From the NCBI GenBank assembly GCA_945893045.1, contig CAMDEA010000034.1:1-55361 (forward strand): a DNA stretch of 55,361 nt. The letters are read 5' to 3'. Of the stretch, positions 27,327 to 37,400 are shown piece after piece; within the stretch, counting starts at the first letter, position 1, and each line of letters opens with the position of its first letter. The translations under genes were made by a program, and so were the position numbers. The stretch comes from Planctomyces sp. SH-PL62. GTDB lineage: Bacteria > Planctomycetota > Planctomycetia > Planctomycetales > Planctomycetaceae. The notes beneath the pieces were generated by a model. That model was not told where the DNA came from, ran no database searches, and saw only the letters and a list, made by a program, of their open reading frames with translations.

Positions 27327-28580
27327 ATGGGCTGCCTGGATTACCGAACGAACCGCCGAGCTGTGTTGCAGGCGTCACTGGCTTCGATCCTCGGATTCTC
27401 GATGCGCGACTTGATCGCCTTCGGCGGGACCGATCATGTGCCAACGGCCGAGCACGTCATTTTCTTCTGGAATGGCGGAGGAATGTCGCATATCGACACC
27501 TGGGATCCAAAACCAGGTCGCCCAACTGGCGGTGAGTTTGATCCGATCGACACGTCTGTCGAGGGCGTGAAGATTTCGCAAATCTTCCCAGAGATCGCCA
27601 AGGTCATGCACCACTGCGCGTTGGTCCGCTCGATTGCCGGCGTCAACGGCGATCACGGCCGCGGCACCTATCAGTTGCAGACGAGCTATCAGGCATCGGC
27701 CAACTTGATTCATCCCGGCTTCGGCTCGGTGGTGACTCACGAAAAGAAGCAAGTCGGCGACCTGCCATCTTACGTCACGATCAGCGGCCGAGCCCCCAAG
27801 GCCAGCTATCTCGGCCAGAAGTGTGAAGCGTACTTCATCGGCGCTCCTGGCGAGAAAGACCCGTACCTGTCGTTCCCGGAAGGGATCGCCTCGGCTCGGG
27901 GTAATCAGCGTCTGGAAGTGCTCGAAAAGTTCAACGGTCGCTTTGCTGAGAAGAGCAGCAACAAAGAGTTGAAATCGACTCAGACCTCGATCGACGAAGC
28001 GCTCACGCTGATGCGAAGCCCCGCCTTGGCAGCGTTTGAACTCGACAAAGTGCCGACCTCGCAGTTGAACCGCTACGGTGACACTCCGTTCGGCCGCGGC
28101 TGTCTCACGGCAAAGCAACTGATTGAGACCGGCGTGCGGTTCGTGCAAGTGAATCGCGGCGGCTTCGACACGCACATGAACAACTTCCCCGCGATGGAAG
28201 CGCATGGCGAGATCATGGACCCGGCAATCGCGTCGCTGATCGCCGACCTGGCTGAGTCCGGCATGCTCAAGAAGACGCTGATCGTCATGCTCAGCGAATT
28301 CGGCCGCACGCCGAAGATCAACAAAGACGCCGGCCGCGATCACTGGGCCAATGTCTTCACCTGCTTCATGGCAGGTGGCGGCATCAAGGGTGGAACGGTC
28401 ATCGGCTCGTCGGATGAAGACGGCTATGAGCCGAAGGACAACCCGGTGAAGGTCTCGAACCTGCACGCGACCTTCTGTCACGCGCTGGGAATCGACCCGG
28501 ACAAGAAAGTCATGACACCGCTCCAACGCCCGTTCAAGCTGGTTGAGGACGGTACTCCGATCAAGGAATTGTTCGCATAG
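27327..28580 (+). CDS. DUF1501 family protein
   Basis: A 417-aa DUF1501 protein. These belong to the alkaline phosphatase/sulfatase-like fold and nearly always pair with DUF1549/DUF1553 proteins in planctomycetes. The N-terminus has a twin-arginine-like start (NRRAVLQASLASILGFSMRD). Family stretches are HVIFFWNGGGMSHIDTWDPKP, VRSIAGVNGDHGRGTYQLQT, the central GVRFVQVNRGGFDTHMNN, IVMLSEFGRTPKIN and GRDHWANVFTCFMAGGG near the end. The C-terminus has the usual ATFCHALGIDP. Substrate and activity are unknown. The ATG follows AGAAAGGA. Confidence 0.95.
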   Translation: MGCLDYRTNRRAVLQASLASILGFSMRDLIAFGGTDHVPTAEHVIFFWNGGGMSHIDTWDPKPGRPTGGEFDPIDTSVEGVKISQIFPEIAKVMHHCALVRSIAGVNGDHGRGTYQLQTSYQASANLIHPGFGSVVTHEKKQVGDLPSYVTISGRAPKASYLGQKCEAYFIGAPGEKDPYLSFPEGIASARGNQRLEVLEKFNGRFAEKSSNKELKSTQTSIDEALTLMRSPALAAFELDKVPTSQLNRYGDTPFGRGCLTAKQLIETGVRFVQVNRGGFDTHMNNFPAMEAHGEIMDPAIASLIADLAESGMLKKTLIVMLSEFGRTPKINKDAGRDHWANVFTCFMAGGGIKGGTVIGSSDEDGYEPKDNPVKVSNLHATFCHALGIDPDKKVMTPLQRPFKLVEDGTPIKELFA

Positions 28581-28934
28581 TCGAGCAACCTCCACCATCG
28601 AACGTGACTTGAAATCAGATGGATTGGGCGATGCCCGCCCGAATTGAGGACTTATGCGTGAGGCAGGTGCAAGCCTGCCTCACGCCGTTTCTGCCAAGCG
28701 TCGCCAAATGGCGACAAACCGATACGACATGTGCCCGCTCTGCAATCGACGACATCGTGATTGCGAGCACCTCGCCCGTCTGTTGGATCGAAGCTGACCA
28801 TCTTGGGCTGGTTTCTTTGACGGACTTTTGCCAACCTGTTTTCAGGCTGCGGATGCGGCCTCCTTCAACTGCACACGGACGTGCGCGATCGTCTTGGAAC
28901 GGTCCCTTCCATCTTCAACTGGATTGAGCGCGTC
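28581..28934. other. 354-bp intergenic region with a short palindrome
   Basis: The stretch lies between the DUF1501 gene and the first TPR gene. It holds one short palindrome (28656-28685), followed by CGTTT, which might act as a weak terminator. The rest presumably contains the promoter of the TPR/Exb cluster, but no standard promoter or operator could be recognised. The open frames that cross it pass through the palindrome and do not look coding. Confidence 0.5.
28656..28685. repeat. short palindrome behind the DUF1501 gene
   Basis: Perfect 12-nt arms GCGTGAGGCAGG / CCTGCCTCACGC around a 6-nt loop, 75 bp past the DUF1501 stop. The core resembles family G at 27234-27298. The stem is strong but only three T residues follow, so a terminator role is uncertain. 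Confidence 0.7.
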
Positions 28935-31355
28935 ATGCGAGCACCAAGCGTTGCTTTGGCGGTTGTTTGTGGGTGTCTGTGTTTGGCTGATACGGTCTTT
29001 GGTCAACCGGCCGCTACGAAGCCTACCGACGCCCCGTCGCTGAAAGGTTCGATTGTCGAGGATCGGGCTGCCAAGAAGTTGGTCGAAGCGGGTGACGCTC
29101 GGTACGAGGCGGATGAAGTCTCAAAGGCTGTCGAGATTTGGCAGTCGGTGATCGAGCGATATCCCAAGAGCAAGGTGCGGTACGAAGCCTACATGCGGTT
29201 GGGGAAGTTCTTCCTCCAGCGAGACCGGCAATACGACAAAGCTCGCGCGCAGTTTGAGGCGGTCGCTGCGGAAGAAAACAAAGACGAAGAGATGCGTGCG
29301 GAGGCGACGCTCAAAGCCGGCGTCTGTTTTTATGAAGCTCGCAACTTTGGCAAGTGCTTTCAGGTCATGCGTGAAGTGATCGAGAAGTTCCCGGTCAGCA
29401 AGCAGGTCAACGAAGCGTACTACTACATTGGTCTCGGTCACTTCCAACTCGGCCACTACAGCCGAGCGATCTCGGCGTTGGAAAAAGTGGGCACAACTTT
29501 GGCCAGCGAAGAGGGCAAGGTCGAGAAGTTGGAGGCGGGCAAGCGACTCTTCGTGAAAATCGAAGACGCGGACCTGTCGGCACTCGAACCGGGTCAATCC
29601 ATCAAGGTCGAGTGCATCGCGACCAGCGGCGATAGAGAAATCGTGGAATGCTTCTCGGTCGGACGCAATGTGCGGATCGCTTTGGGGAGCTTGCTGACGA
29701 AGCTCGGCAAGCCACAGCCCGGCAACGGAACGCTGGAATTGAAGGGAGACGACACCGTTGAGGTCTCGTACATCGACGAGCAAACGGCTGACAAACAATT
29801 CAATCGCAAGCTGCTGCACAAGGTCACGGTCGTCGGAAACGGGTTGCTGTCAATCACTGATGGAGCCTTCAAGGAAACATTGCGCGGCGTGGTGCTCGGT
29901 AAGACGATCAACCTGCAAATCATCGACGCGGACCGCGATCTAACCGATGCCGCTGACACCATCAAGGCGACCGTCGAGGTTATCCGGCCGAAGACTGATG
30001 AGGAGATTGAGAACGAATTGCTCGAGCTCAAGAAGTCCGGTAAGGCGGTCGCGACGGACGACGACGGTGAGCCGAAGATCGAGAAGTTCAAGAAAGTGGA
30101 TCGCGTCGAAATCGCGCTGACCGAGGTAAAGGTCGAAAATCAATTCGAGAAGAAGCCAGCGGGCGACGAAGCGTCAGAGGCTCCCAAGACGACGGCTGCG
30201 AATGCGGTCGGTCAACCCAACACTACGGAAGGCGCTCCGCCGACAAAGGTCGAGACGAAGCCCGCCGACTCGGCGACTCAACCCGCGGCGAAGCCTATCG
30301 AGGACAATTCGATTCATTCCGGCGTGTTTCGAGTGACGGTCGCGTTGGTGAAGGCGGAGGAAGTCGTTTCGACCGACGATGTCTTACAGGCGTTGCCGGG
30401 GGATTTCGTCCGGCTGACCTATGCCGACGCGAAGAACACGACACCGGAAGCTCGTACCATTACGTTCGATGCGAAGGCAATTGAAGGGAATCTTGGCGGT
30501 GTGCGAGTCACCAAGGCGTTGATCTCCGACCGCGAACTGCGCGTGCAGACGCAACTCAAGACGGCTCACGCACTGACCAACATCGGCAATCGGTACAAGG
30601 AATTCGGGCTGAAGAAAAACGCCGATGCCAAGTACGAGCAAGCTCTCGACCTGTGCGACGAGATCATGGCCGAGGCCACGAAGCTGGGCGGCAAATTGCT
30701 CGAAGAGACCTATGTGCAACTTTGGAAGATCTACTACGAGATGGACAAGCTCGAGCTCGCCGCCGCGATGGCCGAGCGGTTGCAGCGGCAGTTTCCCGAT
30801 AGCGGTTTTGTGGACGATGCGCTGTTGCAGCTTGCAGACGTTGCTCTCAAGCAGAACAACTTCAACCGCGCGATCGGCGTCTATCAGCGGCTGGTCAACA
30901 TGCCGACGAGCCAGCTCCGTGGTGAAGCTCAATTCGGCATCGCTCAGTGCTATGACAAGATGGCCGAGCAGCAGCCGAACGAAGCGGCCAAGGCGCAGCT
31001 CTTTGACCGGGCGTTTCAGGAATACAAAAAGGTCTTCGATAACTTCCCGGAAAGCGGCCGCGTCGGTGAGGCGGTCGCCCAGATGGCCAACTACTACTAC
31101 CGCCAGAAGGACTACGCTCGCGCCGTGGATATCTTCGAGACGGTGCTGGAAAACCACCCGGACGCGAAGTTCCTGGACGTGATCCTGTTCAACTATGGCC
31201 GCTGTCTCTACCGCATGGACCGCAAGGCAGAAGCTCGCAAACGCTTCGACCAACTCATCGGCGACTATCCGGAAAGCCCGCTCGCCGGCGATGCGAAGAA
31301 GATTTCGGAAGCGTTGAACAAGGCGGAACGCACGGCGGCTCCCAAGGGAAATTGA
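28935..31355 (+). CDS. secreted TPR protein with an Asp-rich Ig-like segment
   Basis: An 806-aa exported protein. The frame is open from 28881, but the ATG at 28935 begins a signal peptide (MRAPSVALAVVCGCLCLADT, cleavage near VFG-QP). N-terminal TPRs span about 35-190 (RYEADEVSKAVEIWQSVIER; AYYYIGLGHFQLGHYSRAI). A beta-rich part (about 205-355) contains DADRDLTDAADTIKATVEV, the motif repeated four times in the much larger next gene. An acidic, low-complexity linker follows (about 370-460). C-terminal TPRs fill about 535-790 (YYYRQKDYARAVDIFETVLE). TPRs suggest a scaffold for protein assembly in the periplasm or at the surface. It is the smaller relative of the 2671-aa protein and lies just upstream of it. 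Confidence 0.88.
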   Translation: MRAPSVALAVVCGCLCLADTVFGQPAATKPTDAPSLKGSIVEDRAAKKLVEAGDARYEADEVSKAVEIWQSVIERYPKSKVRYEAYMRLGKFFLQRDRQYDKARAQFEAVAAEENKDEEMRAEATLKAGVCFYEARNFGKCFQVMREVIEKFPVSKQVNEAYYYIGLGHFQLGHYSRAISALEKVGTTLASEEGKVEKLEAGKRLFVKIEDADLSALEPGQSIKVECIATSGDREIVECFSVGRNVRIALGSLLTKLGKPQPGNGTLELKGDDTVEVSYIDEQTADKQFNRKLLHKVTVVGNGLLSITDGAFKETLRGVVLGKTINLQIIDADRDLTDAADTIKATVEVIRPKTDEEIENELLELKKSGKAVATDDDGEPKIEKFKKVDRVEIALTEVKVENQFEKKPAGDEASEAPKTTAANAVGQPNTTEGAPPTKVETKPADSATQPAAKPIEDNSIHSGVFRVTVALVKAEEVVSTDDVLQALPGDFVRLTYADAKNTTPEARTITFDAKAIEGNLGGVRVTKALISDRELRVQTQLKTAHALTNIGNRYKEFGLKKNADAKYEQALDLCDEIMAEATKLGGKLLEETYVQLWKIYYEMDKLELAAAMAERLQRQFPDSGFVDDALLQLADVALKQNNFNRAIGVYQRLVNMPTSQLRGEAQFGIAQCYDKMAEQQPNEAAKAQLFDRAFQEYKKVFDNFPESGRVGEAVAQMANYYYRQKDYARAVDIFETVLENHPDAKFLDVILFNYGRCLYRMDRKAEARKRFDQLIGDYPESPLAGDAKKISEALNKAERTAAPKGN

Positions 31356-31358
31356 TCC

Positions 31359-31458
31359 GTAGGGTGGGTCGAGTCATCGAGACCCACCATTCGTTCCCAA
31401 CAAATACGGGTTCCATTTGGTGGGTCTCGTCCGCCGCGGCGGACTCGACCCACCCTAC
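31359..31458. repeat. palindromic repeat, family H, between the two TPR genes
   Basis: Arms begin GTAGGGTGGGTCGAGTC at 31359 and end GACTCGACCCACCCTAC at 31458; the centre is less well paired. A second copy of the same family is at 42696-42778, between the one-helix gene and the DUF4159 gene of the same cluster. It lies 19 bp before the ATG of the giant TPR gene, so the stem could affect its translation. Confidence 0.85.
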
Positions 31459-31476
31459 TCTGGTAGGACGACTGAA

Positions 31477-34400
31477 ATGCCACGATTGATTTCTTACGCA
31501 TTCGGAATTGCGTTGGTGTTGTCATCTGGACAAGCCGCGTTCGCTCAGCAGGCGAATGCGCCGGCTCAAGCAGCGACCGAAGATTCAAAGCAGCTAGATC
31601 CCGTCTCGCAAGAGGCGGCGAAGCTGGAGGCGGACCTGAATAAGTTCAAGGACACCTCGCCGGAGGCCGCAGAGTTGTTGGTCAAGTTGACTGACCTTTA
31701 TCACCTGCATGGGCGAGTGTTCGGGCTGATCCGCGCGGGGCAGCGGTTCGCGGCGGCGCATCCCAGCGATCCGCGGAATCAGGCGGTGATGCTGAAGTCG
31801 ATCGACGGGTTGGAGGCAATGTCGCGGCACAAGGAGCTGACCGTTTCGATACGGCAGTTCATTCAGAAGTATCCGACTGCTCCGCAGAACGTGGAGTTGG
31901 AAGAGCGGTTGGCGAAGGCGCTCGACAAGTTGGGTGATCGTGCGAAGGCGGCGGAGACGTACCGGGCGATGTGGCAGCGGCAGCCGAATGTCAATGGGCG
32001 GAAGTTCGGCGAGGCGGCGGTCACGCGACTTAACAACGGGAACCAGGCGGAGATTTTTGAGGGCTGCGTGCTCGCCGAAGAGATGCTCGACAAATTGCCG
32101 GCCGGTGAGTTCACGAAGTTGCTGGCGGCGAACGCGCTTTATCGCTGGCGGCAGTACGGGCAGTGGGCGAAGGCCAACACGCTTGGTGCCAAGATGCTGG
32201 CCAAGGGGCTGCCGTACACGCCGGAGGAGACTCGCGAGTTGCAGCGGATGCAGGGAGAGCAGTTCAACTATCTGGGCCAATACGCGAATGCGGCGAATCA
32301 TTATCGGCAGGTGCGAGCCATCCGCGATGACTGGTCGGCGCTCAATCAACTCATCTTCTCGATGTACTACTCGCAAGCGAAGGGGGCGGAGTTCGAGCCG
32401 CTCGTGAATGAGTTCGACGCGAAGTACCCGGATCGCGAGGAGCGGTTCGAGAAACGATCGTTGCTCGCGACCGCGTTGATTCGTGACGGCGACAAAGCGC
32501 GTGGGCTGGAAATGATCAAGCCGTTGCTGGCATTCAACCCGTACTTGAGCAGTGTCGCCAGTGTCTTCGTCCAGAACGCCGGGACCGAACCGGCTCAGAT
32601 CCAGGCGGCCGAGGCCGTGTTGCGGGACGCTCTGGCGAAGAACCCAAAGTACAACGCGTACTATCTGCGCCATTCGCTGGCGTTGGAGATCTGCCGTGAT
32701 CGGCTGAAAGACGATGCCAAGTGCAAGGCGATGTGTCGTGAGTACCTGGATCAAGTCCCCGGCAACGACGGACACTCTTGGAACATTCTTTCGCACCTGT
32801 TGTTCCAGGCGACGAACGACGCCGAGTTTCAGCAGGACGTGCAGCGTTATCTGGCCGCTCGGCGGAAGAACTTGCACATGGGCACCTTCGCCTCCTACTT
32901 ACAGTCCTACATTGATCAAGCGAAGCCGAACAAAGAATTGAAGGACCGTGTCGCTTACGCGGTGGCGGAACTCAAGAAGCAGAACGAAGACCCGGTCGTG
33001 GCGCTGTGGCTGAAGTGGACTCACAACATCTATCACGGCCCGGATGCTCAGATTCGCGCCAACTTGCGAGCAACCCACCTCGCCACCTTGCCGGACCCGA
33101 TGTGGGAACAGCTCATGGCCGAGGACGCCTATTACTTCCGGCATGTGCCGCCGCAGGTCAAGCAGCGTGAAGACTCCGCTCGCACGTACTTGGAACTTGC
33201 CAAGCGGTTCCCGAAGACTCGCAGCTACCTCGACGAAGCGTTGAGCTCGGTCAGCGATTACGGACCAATCGACATCAGTAAGCAGATCTTCGACTTGTTC
33301 GTCGCTCAGGAGCCGTTGCAAAACAACGCGGATCAGTGGCGGCGGTTGTTCATGATTGCCGATCAGCACAAAGATCAATCGCTGGCGAAGCGGACGCTGG
33401 AGTACATCCAGAAGTCGCACGCGAAGTTTGGCAAAGACAGCGGTTACGCTTCCGGCATCGGCGACGCGCTGACGCGGCATCAATTACTGGCCGAAGCGAC
33501 GGCCTACTGGCAATTCGGACGCACGCATGATCGGCTCTCGGGCGAGTCGGCCGAGTGCGCAGCGCGGCTCTTCACTGCGTTGAAAACACCGGACGAGCGG
33601 ATCGCGTTCGCCAACGAAATGCTGCAAACCAACACCAACTCCAACACGCGGTTCGCACAATGGGCAGCGAACGCTTACATGGAGAAGGGCGACATTGCCA
33701 GCGTCGAGCGAGTGACTCGCGACGCGCTGACGAAGCAACAGGAGAAGACGTTCCTAGCGGCGAACTGGGACGCGACGCAGTGGTACAACATGGTCTACGG
33801 CGTGCGCACCCAGCCGGACAAGACGAAGGAACTGCCCCCCGCCGCGAAGCAGCAAATTTACGCTCTGGTCCGCGACATCAATTTCGATTGGGGTTCGTCG
33901 CAGGCTCAGATTTACCACCTGGAAGGTTTGACTCCGGCCGAGCTTCTGCAAGTGCCGCCGACCAAGCGGCTGCTGATCATCGCAGATGCGACTCGCAAGC
34001 TGTACGCGGACTCGTATCGTTGGGATCAGATGATGGCCGTCGCCCAGCAAAAAGTGGCGGCGAAGGACTACATCAGCGGGGCGACGCTACTGACCGGATT
34101 GCTGACGAACATTCCGCAGGTCGATGAACCGCGCAAGGCAGTCGCCCGCAACCTCGTCAGTCAGTGCTACACGCGGATTGGCGCGGTCGGGCTGACCATT
34201 GACGAGAAATCGCCCATCGCGCCGCTGTTGCAGGCGGCCATGTATTTGCGGCTCGGTGACGAGCGGCTCGCCATCGAGTCATACACCGCCAACAAAAAGC
34301 TGTTCGACGAGCACCGTGATGAAGTCCCGGTCGATCTGGTTCTGTTCGTCTGCCAAAACTTGATGGCGGCGGGGGGCAACGACAACCTGGAGAAAGTCGA

Positions 34401-37400
34401 AGATACGTTGCGCTCGTGGCTCATCAAGAATGAAATGAGCACGACGTATGACGCTCAGACCAAGGCTGGCGTGCAATTGCTGCTGGCGAAGAACTTCTTC
34501 ACTGCTCAGAGATACGACGTCGCACGCTCGGAATACACGACGGTCATCAATCGTTTCCCGAACACGCCGTACTCGACCGAGGCGGAGTTCGGCATCGGCG
34601 AGACGTTCATGGCTCAGAAGGTCTACGATCAAGCCGAAGCAGTCTTCGAGAAGCTGGCGACCAGCCGTGAGGCCGATGTTGTCGTGCGTGCGGAATTCCT
34701 GCGCGGGGTGCTCGCACATCGCCGAGGCGATCAGGACGAAGCACGGCTCATCTTCCGCAATGTGCTCGATCGAGTTCCGAATATCGAACTCGCCAATCAA
34801 GCGTTGTTCAACCTCGCGGAAGTTTATGGCTCAGAAGAGCGTTTCATGGATCAGCTCAATCTGCTCCGCACGGTCGGACGACTGGGGCGGTCCAGCAAGC
34901 GGTTCCACTCGCCGGGACAAGCGTTGTCGATCGTCGTTCAGGACAGCGATCTGGGCATCAGCCGCGGGCACAACAAGATTCCGGTGATCGTCCGAACGAT
35001 TCCCGGCGGCGATGAAGAGATCGTGTATCTGACCAGCGGCGGTGCGGGCAAAGGGTTGTTCCGCACCGATCTGGAAACGGCGCTCGGCCAAGTCAAGAAG
35101 CGCGACAAGGTGCTGCAACTCACCGGCAAAGATCAAATCAAGTGTGACTACCCGGACGAGTTCAAGAAAGAGTTCAAGAGCGTCCCGCTCTCCGACGTTG
35201 AGATCAAGATCGCGTCGACCGCGCGGTTTGAAATCGCCAGTCAGAAGATCGTCGATGAAAAGGAAGAGACGTTCTCGCAAAAGCTGGCTCGCGAAGAACA
35301 GGAGCAAGACAACGAACGTAATCGCCGGACTCAAGTGCGGCCGAAGAATCAGGTGAAGCCGGGCAATCAGGTCTTCCTCAAAGTGACCGATCCGGATCGC
35401 GACCTGACCGACGAACCGGACACGGTCTTCGTCAAACTGACCGCCGACAGCGGCGATCAAGTGCAAGTGGCGGTCAAGGAAACCGGCCCGCACACCGGCA
35501 TCTTTGAGGGGATCGCTCAGACCGGCGAGCTGCCGGCGGGTGCCCTCGCCAGCGACACGTCGATTGATCACAGCCCGCTGATGTCGATCGACAAGAAGAA
35601 GGAGTCGTACTGGCTCAGCGAACCAGATGGGGCCGTGCCGAAGTTTCTGACCATCGACATGAAAGACCTCAACCCGGTCGATCGAGTGAAGATTTGGTCG
35701 CCGAAACCGGACACGCAGATTCCGATTCGCGGCGAATTGCTCGGCAGCAACGACGGAGAATTCTGGTTCCGGCTCGCGTCGCACCCGGAGCCGTTGAAGG
35801 CTGACAAGTTGTTCGATGAGTACGCCACCATGCGTCGCCGCGTCTATGCCGGCACTTTCACGAACTACACGACCTGGGATCAGGTCAAGCAGCTTGCGAA
35901 GAGCAACAAGCCCAGCGAAGAAGAAGACGTCGTCAACGGACTGCTCTGGTCGCGAGCCGATGATGCCGAAGACTCGAAGAAGCCGTTTGGAGTGATCTGG
36001 TACGGCAAGCTCGTGCAGCCGAAGGCCGGAGCGGCACGCCTGCAAATTCAAGGTGTGACCACCGCGCTGGCGATTGATGGTGTGCTGGAGATGCCGCTCG
36101 GTCCCGGCAATCGCACCGTCGATGTGTGGCTCGAAAAAGGTTTGCATGATGTGACGATCTTCGCCGCTGTGAATCAGGCGACGCAGATCTCGCAGGCGGT
36201 CTGGGCGCGAGCCGACATCAATCGGCAGCAAGTCCAACTCGGCCCGTTCCTGAAATCGGACTTTGATCTGGCATTGGCGGAAGCTCGCGAAGTCGTGCAG
36301 ACCGCGAAACCTGTCGCTACGGAGATTGTGCTCGGCATCGACACGATCAAGCTCATCAAGAAGACGGAGGCTTTTGGCGTCCTCAAAGAACGGAATCCGG
36401 CGCAGATTGGTTCTTGGGTCGCGCTGGAAGATTCGGCCGCTTGGGAATTCGACGGTGCTCAGCAGGGCGTTTACGACGTGTATCTGGAATGTGCTCACGG
36501 CGGCGGCGGTGGCTCGACCTTCGAACTGGAATGCGCCGGAGCGAAGCTCAAGGGGACTGTCCCGAACACCGGCAATTGGACCGTCGCACAACTCACGCGC
36601 TTCGGAACGATCATTATCGACAAGCCGGGCAAGCAAACGCTGTCGATTAAGCCGACCGCCATTGCCGGCGGCGGTCTGATGGAGTTGCGGTCCGCGAAGC
36701 TCGTCCCCGCGATCGACGCCCGCGTCGTGCAAACGCCGGGCGCGTGGGAGTTCCGATTCCCGTCGAATGACCTCCGCTATACGCGGTTCAAGATCAACGA
36801 ATACCTCGGCGACGCGATCGCCGTGAATCATGTCGAGATCGGAGGCCGAGGCATCGCGCACTCGAAGGTCGAAGCCGGCAAAGCGGCGGATGACACCGAG
36901 CGGCTTTACATCCCGACCGATTCGGATGTGCTCGAACTCTCGAACAACAACACACTGGAGATTGCCGGCGGCGACGTCGTCTCGGCCGGCTACACCGATG
37001 AGTTCACACAGAACGAAAACTCGAACTCGGTGTTGCTCAGCGAGAAGCTGTTCGCGACGTACTTCAACGCGACGGTTGGAGCGATCAATTACGACTTTGT
37101 GCGGCTGGACAACGGCCAAGTGCAGAACATCACGAAGACGGTCGTGCGTGCCGACCCCGGCGAACGCTTCGTGGCCGAGATCACCGACTACGATCTCGAC
37201 ACGACCATCGGTCAGGACACGCTCGAGTTCGAGGTCTCGGTCAACGACGGCGAACCGATCAAGCTGTCAGCCGTCGAAAAGGAACTGAACCAGAGCGGCA
37301 CGTTCACCAAAGAGATCGACACGGTCCTGGCTGGCTCGTCCGCAGCCGATGCGGACAACACCGAAGGCAAGCTGAAGGTCAAACCGGGAGACCGCATCGT

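Noticed and set aside
28619..28927. 102-codon open frame in the gap before the first TPR gene
   Set aside because: It runs through the short palindrome, lacks a ribosome-binding site, and its translation shows no family-like pattern.
31417..31476. upstream extension of the giant TPR protein
   Set aside because: The 20 codons lie in the family H palindrome and would block the signal peptide that starts at 31477.
34831..37119. 762-codon minus-strand open frame inside the giant TPR gene
   Set aside because: Arg/Leu/Val-rich low-quality translation, antisense to clearly coding TPR and Ig-like sequence; a by-product of high GC content.
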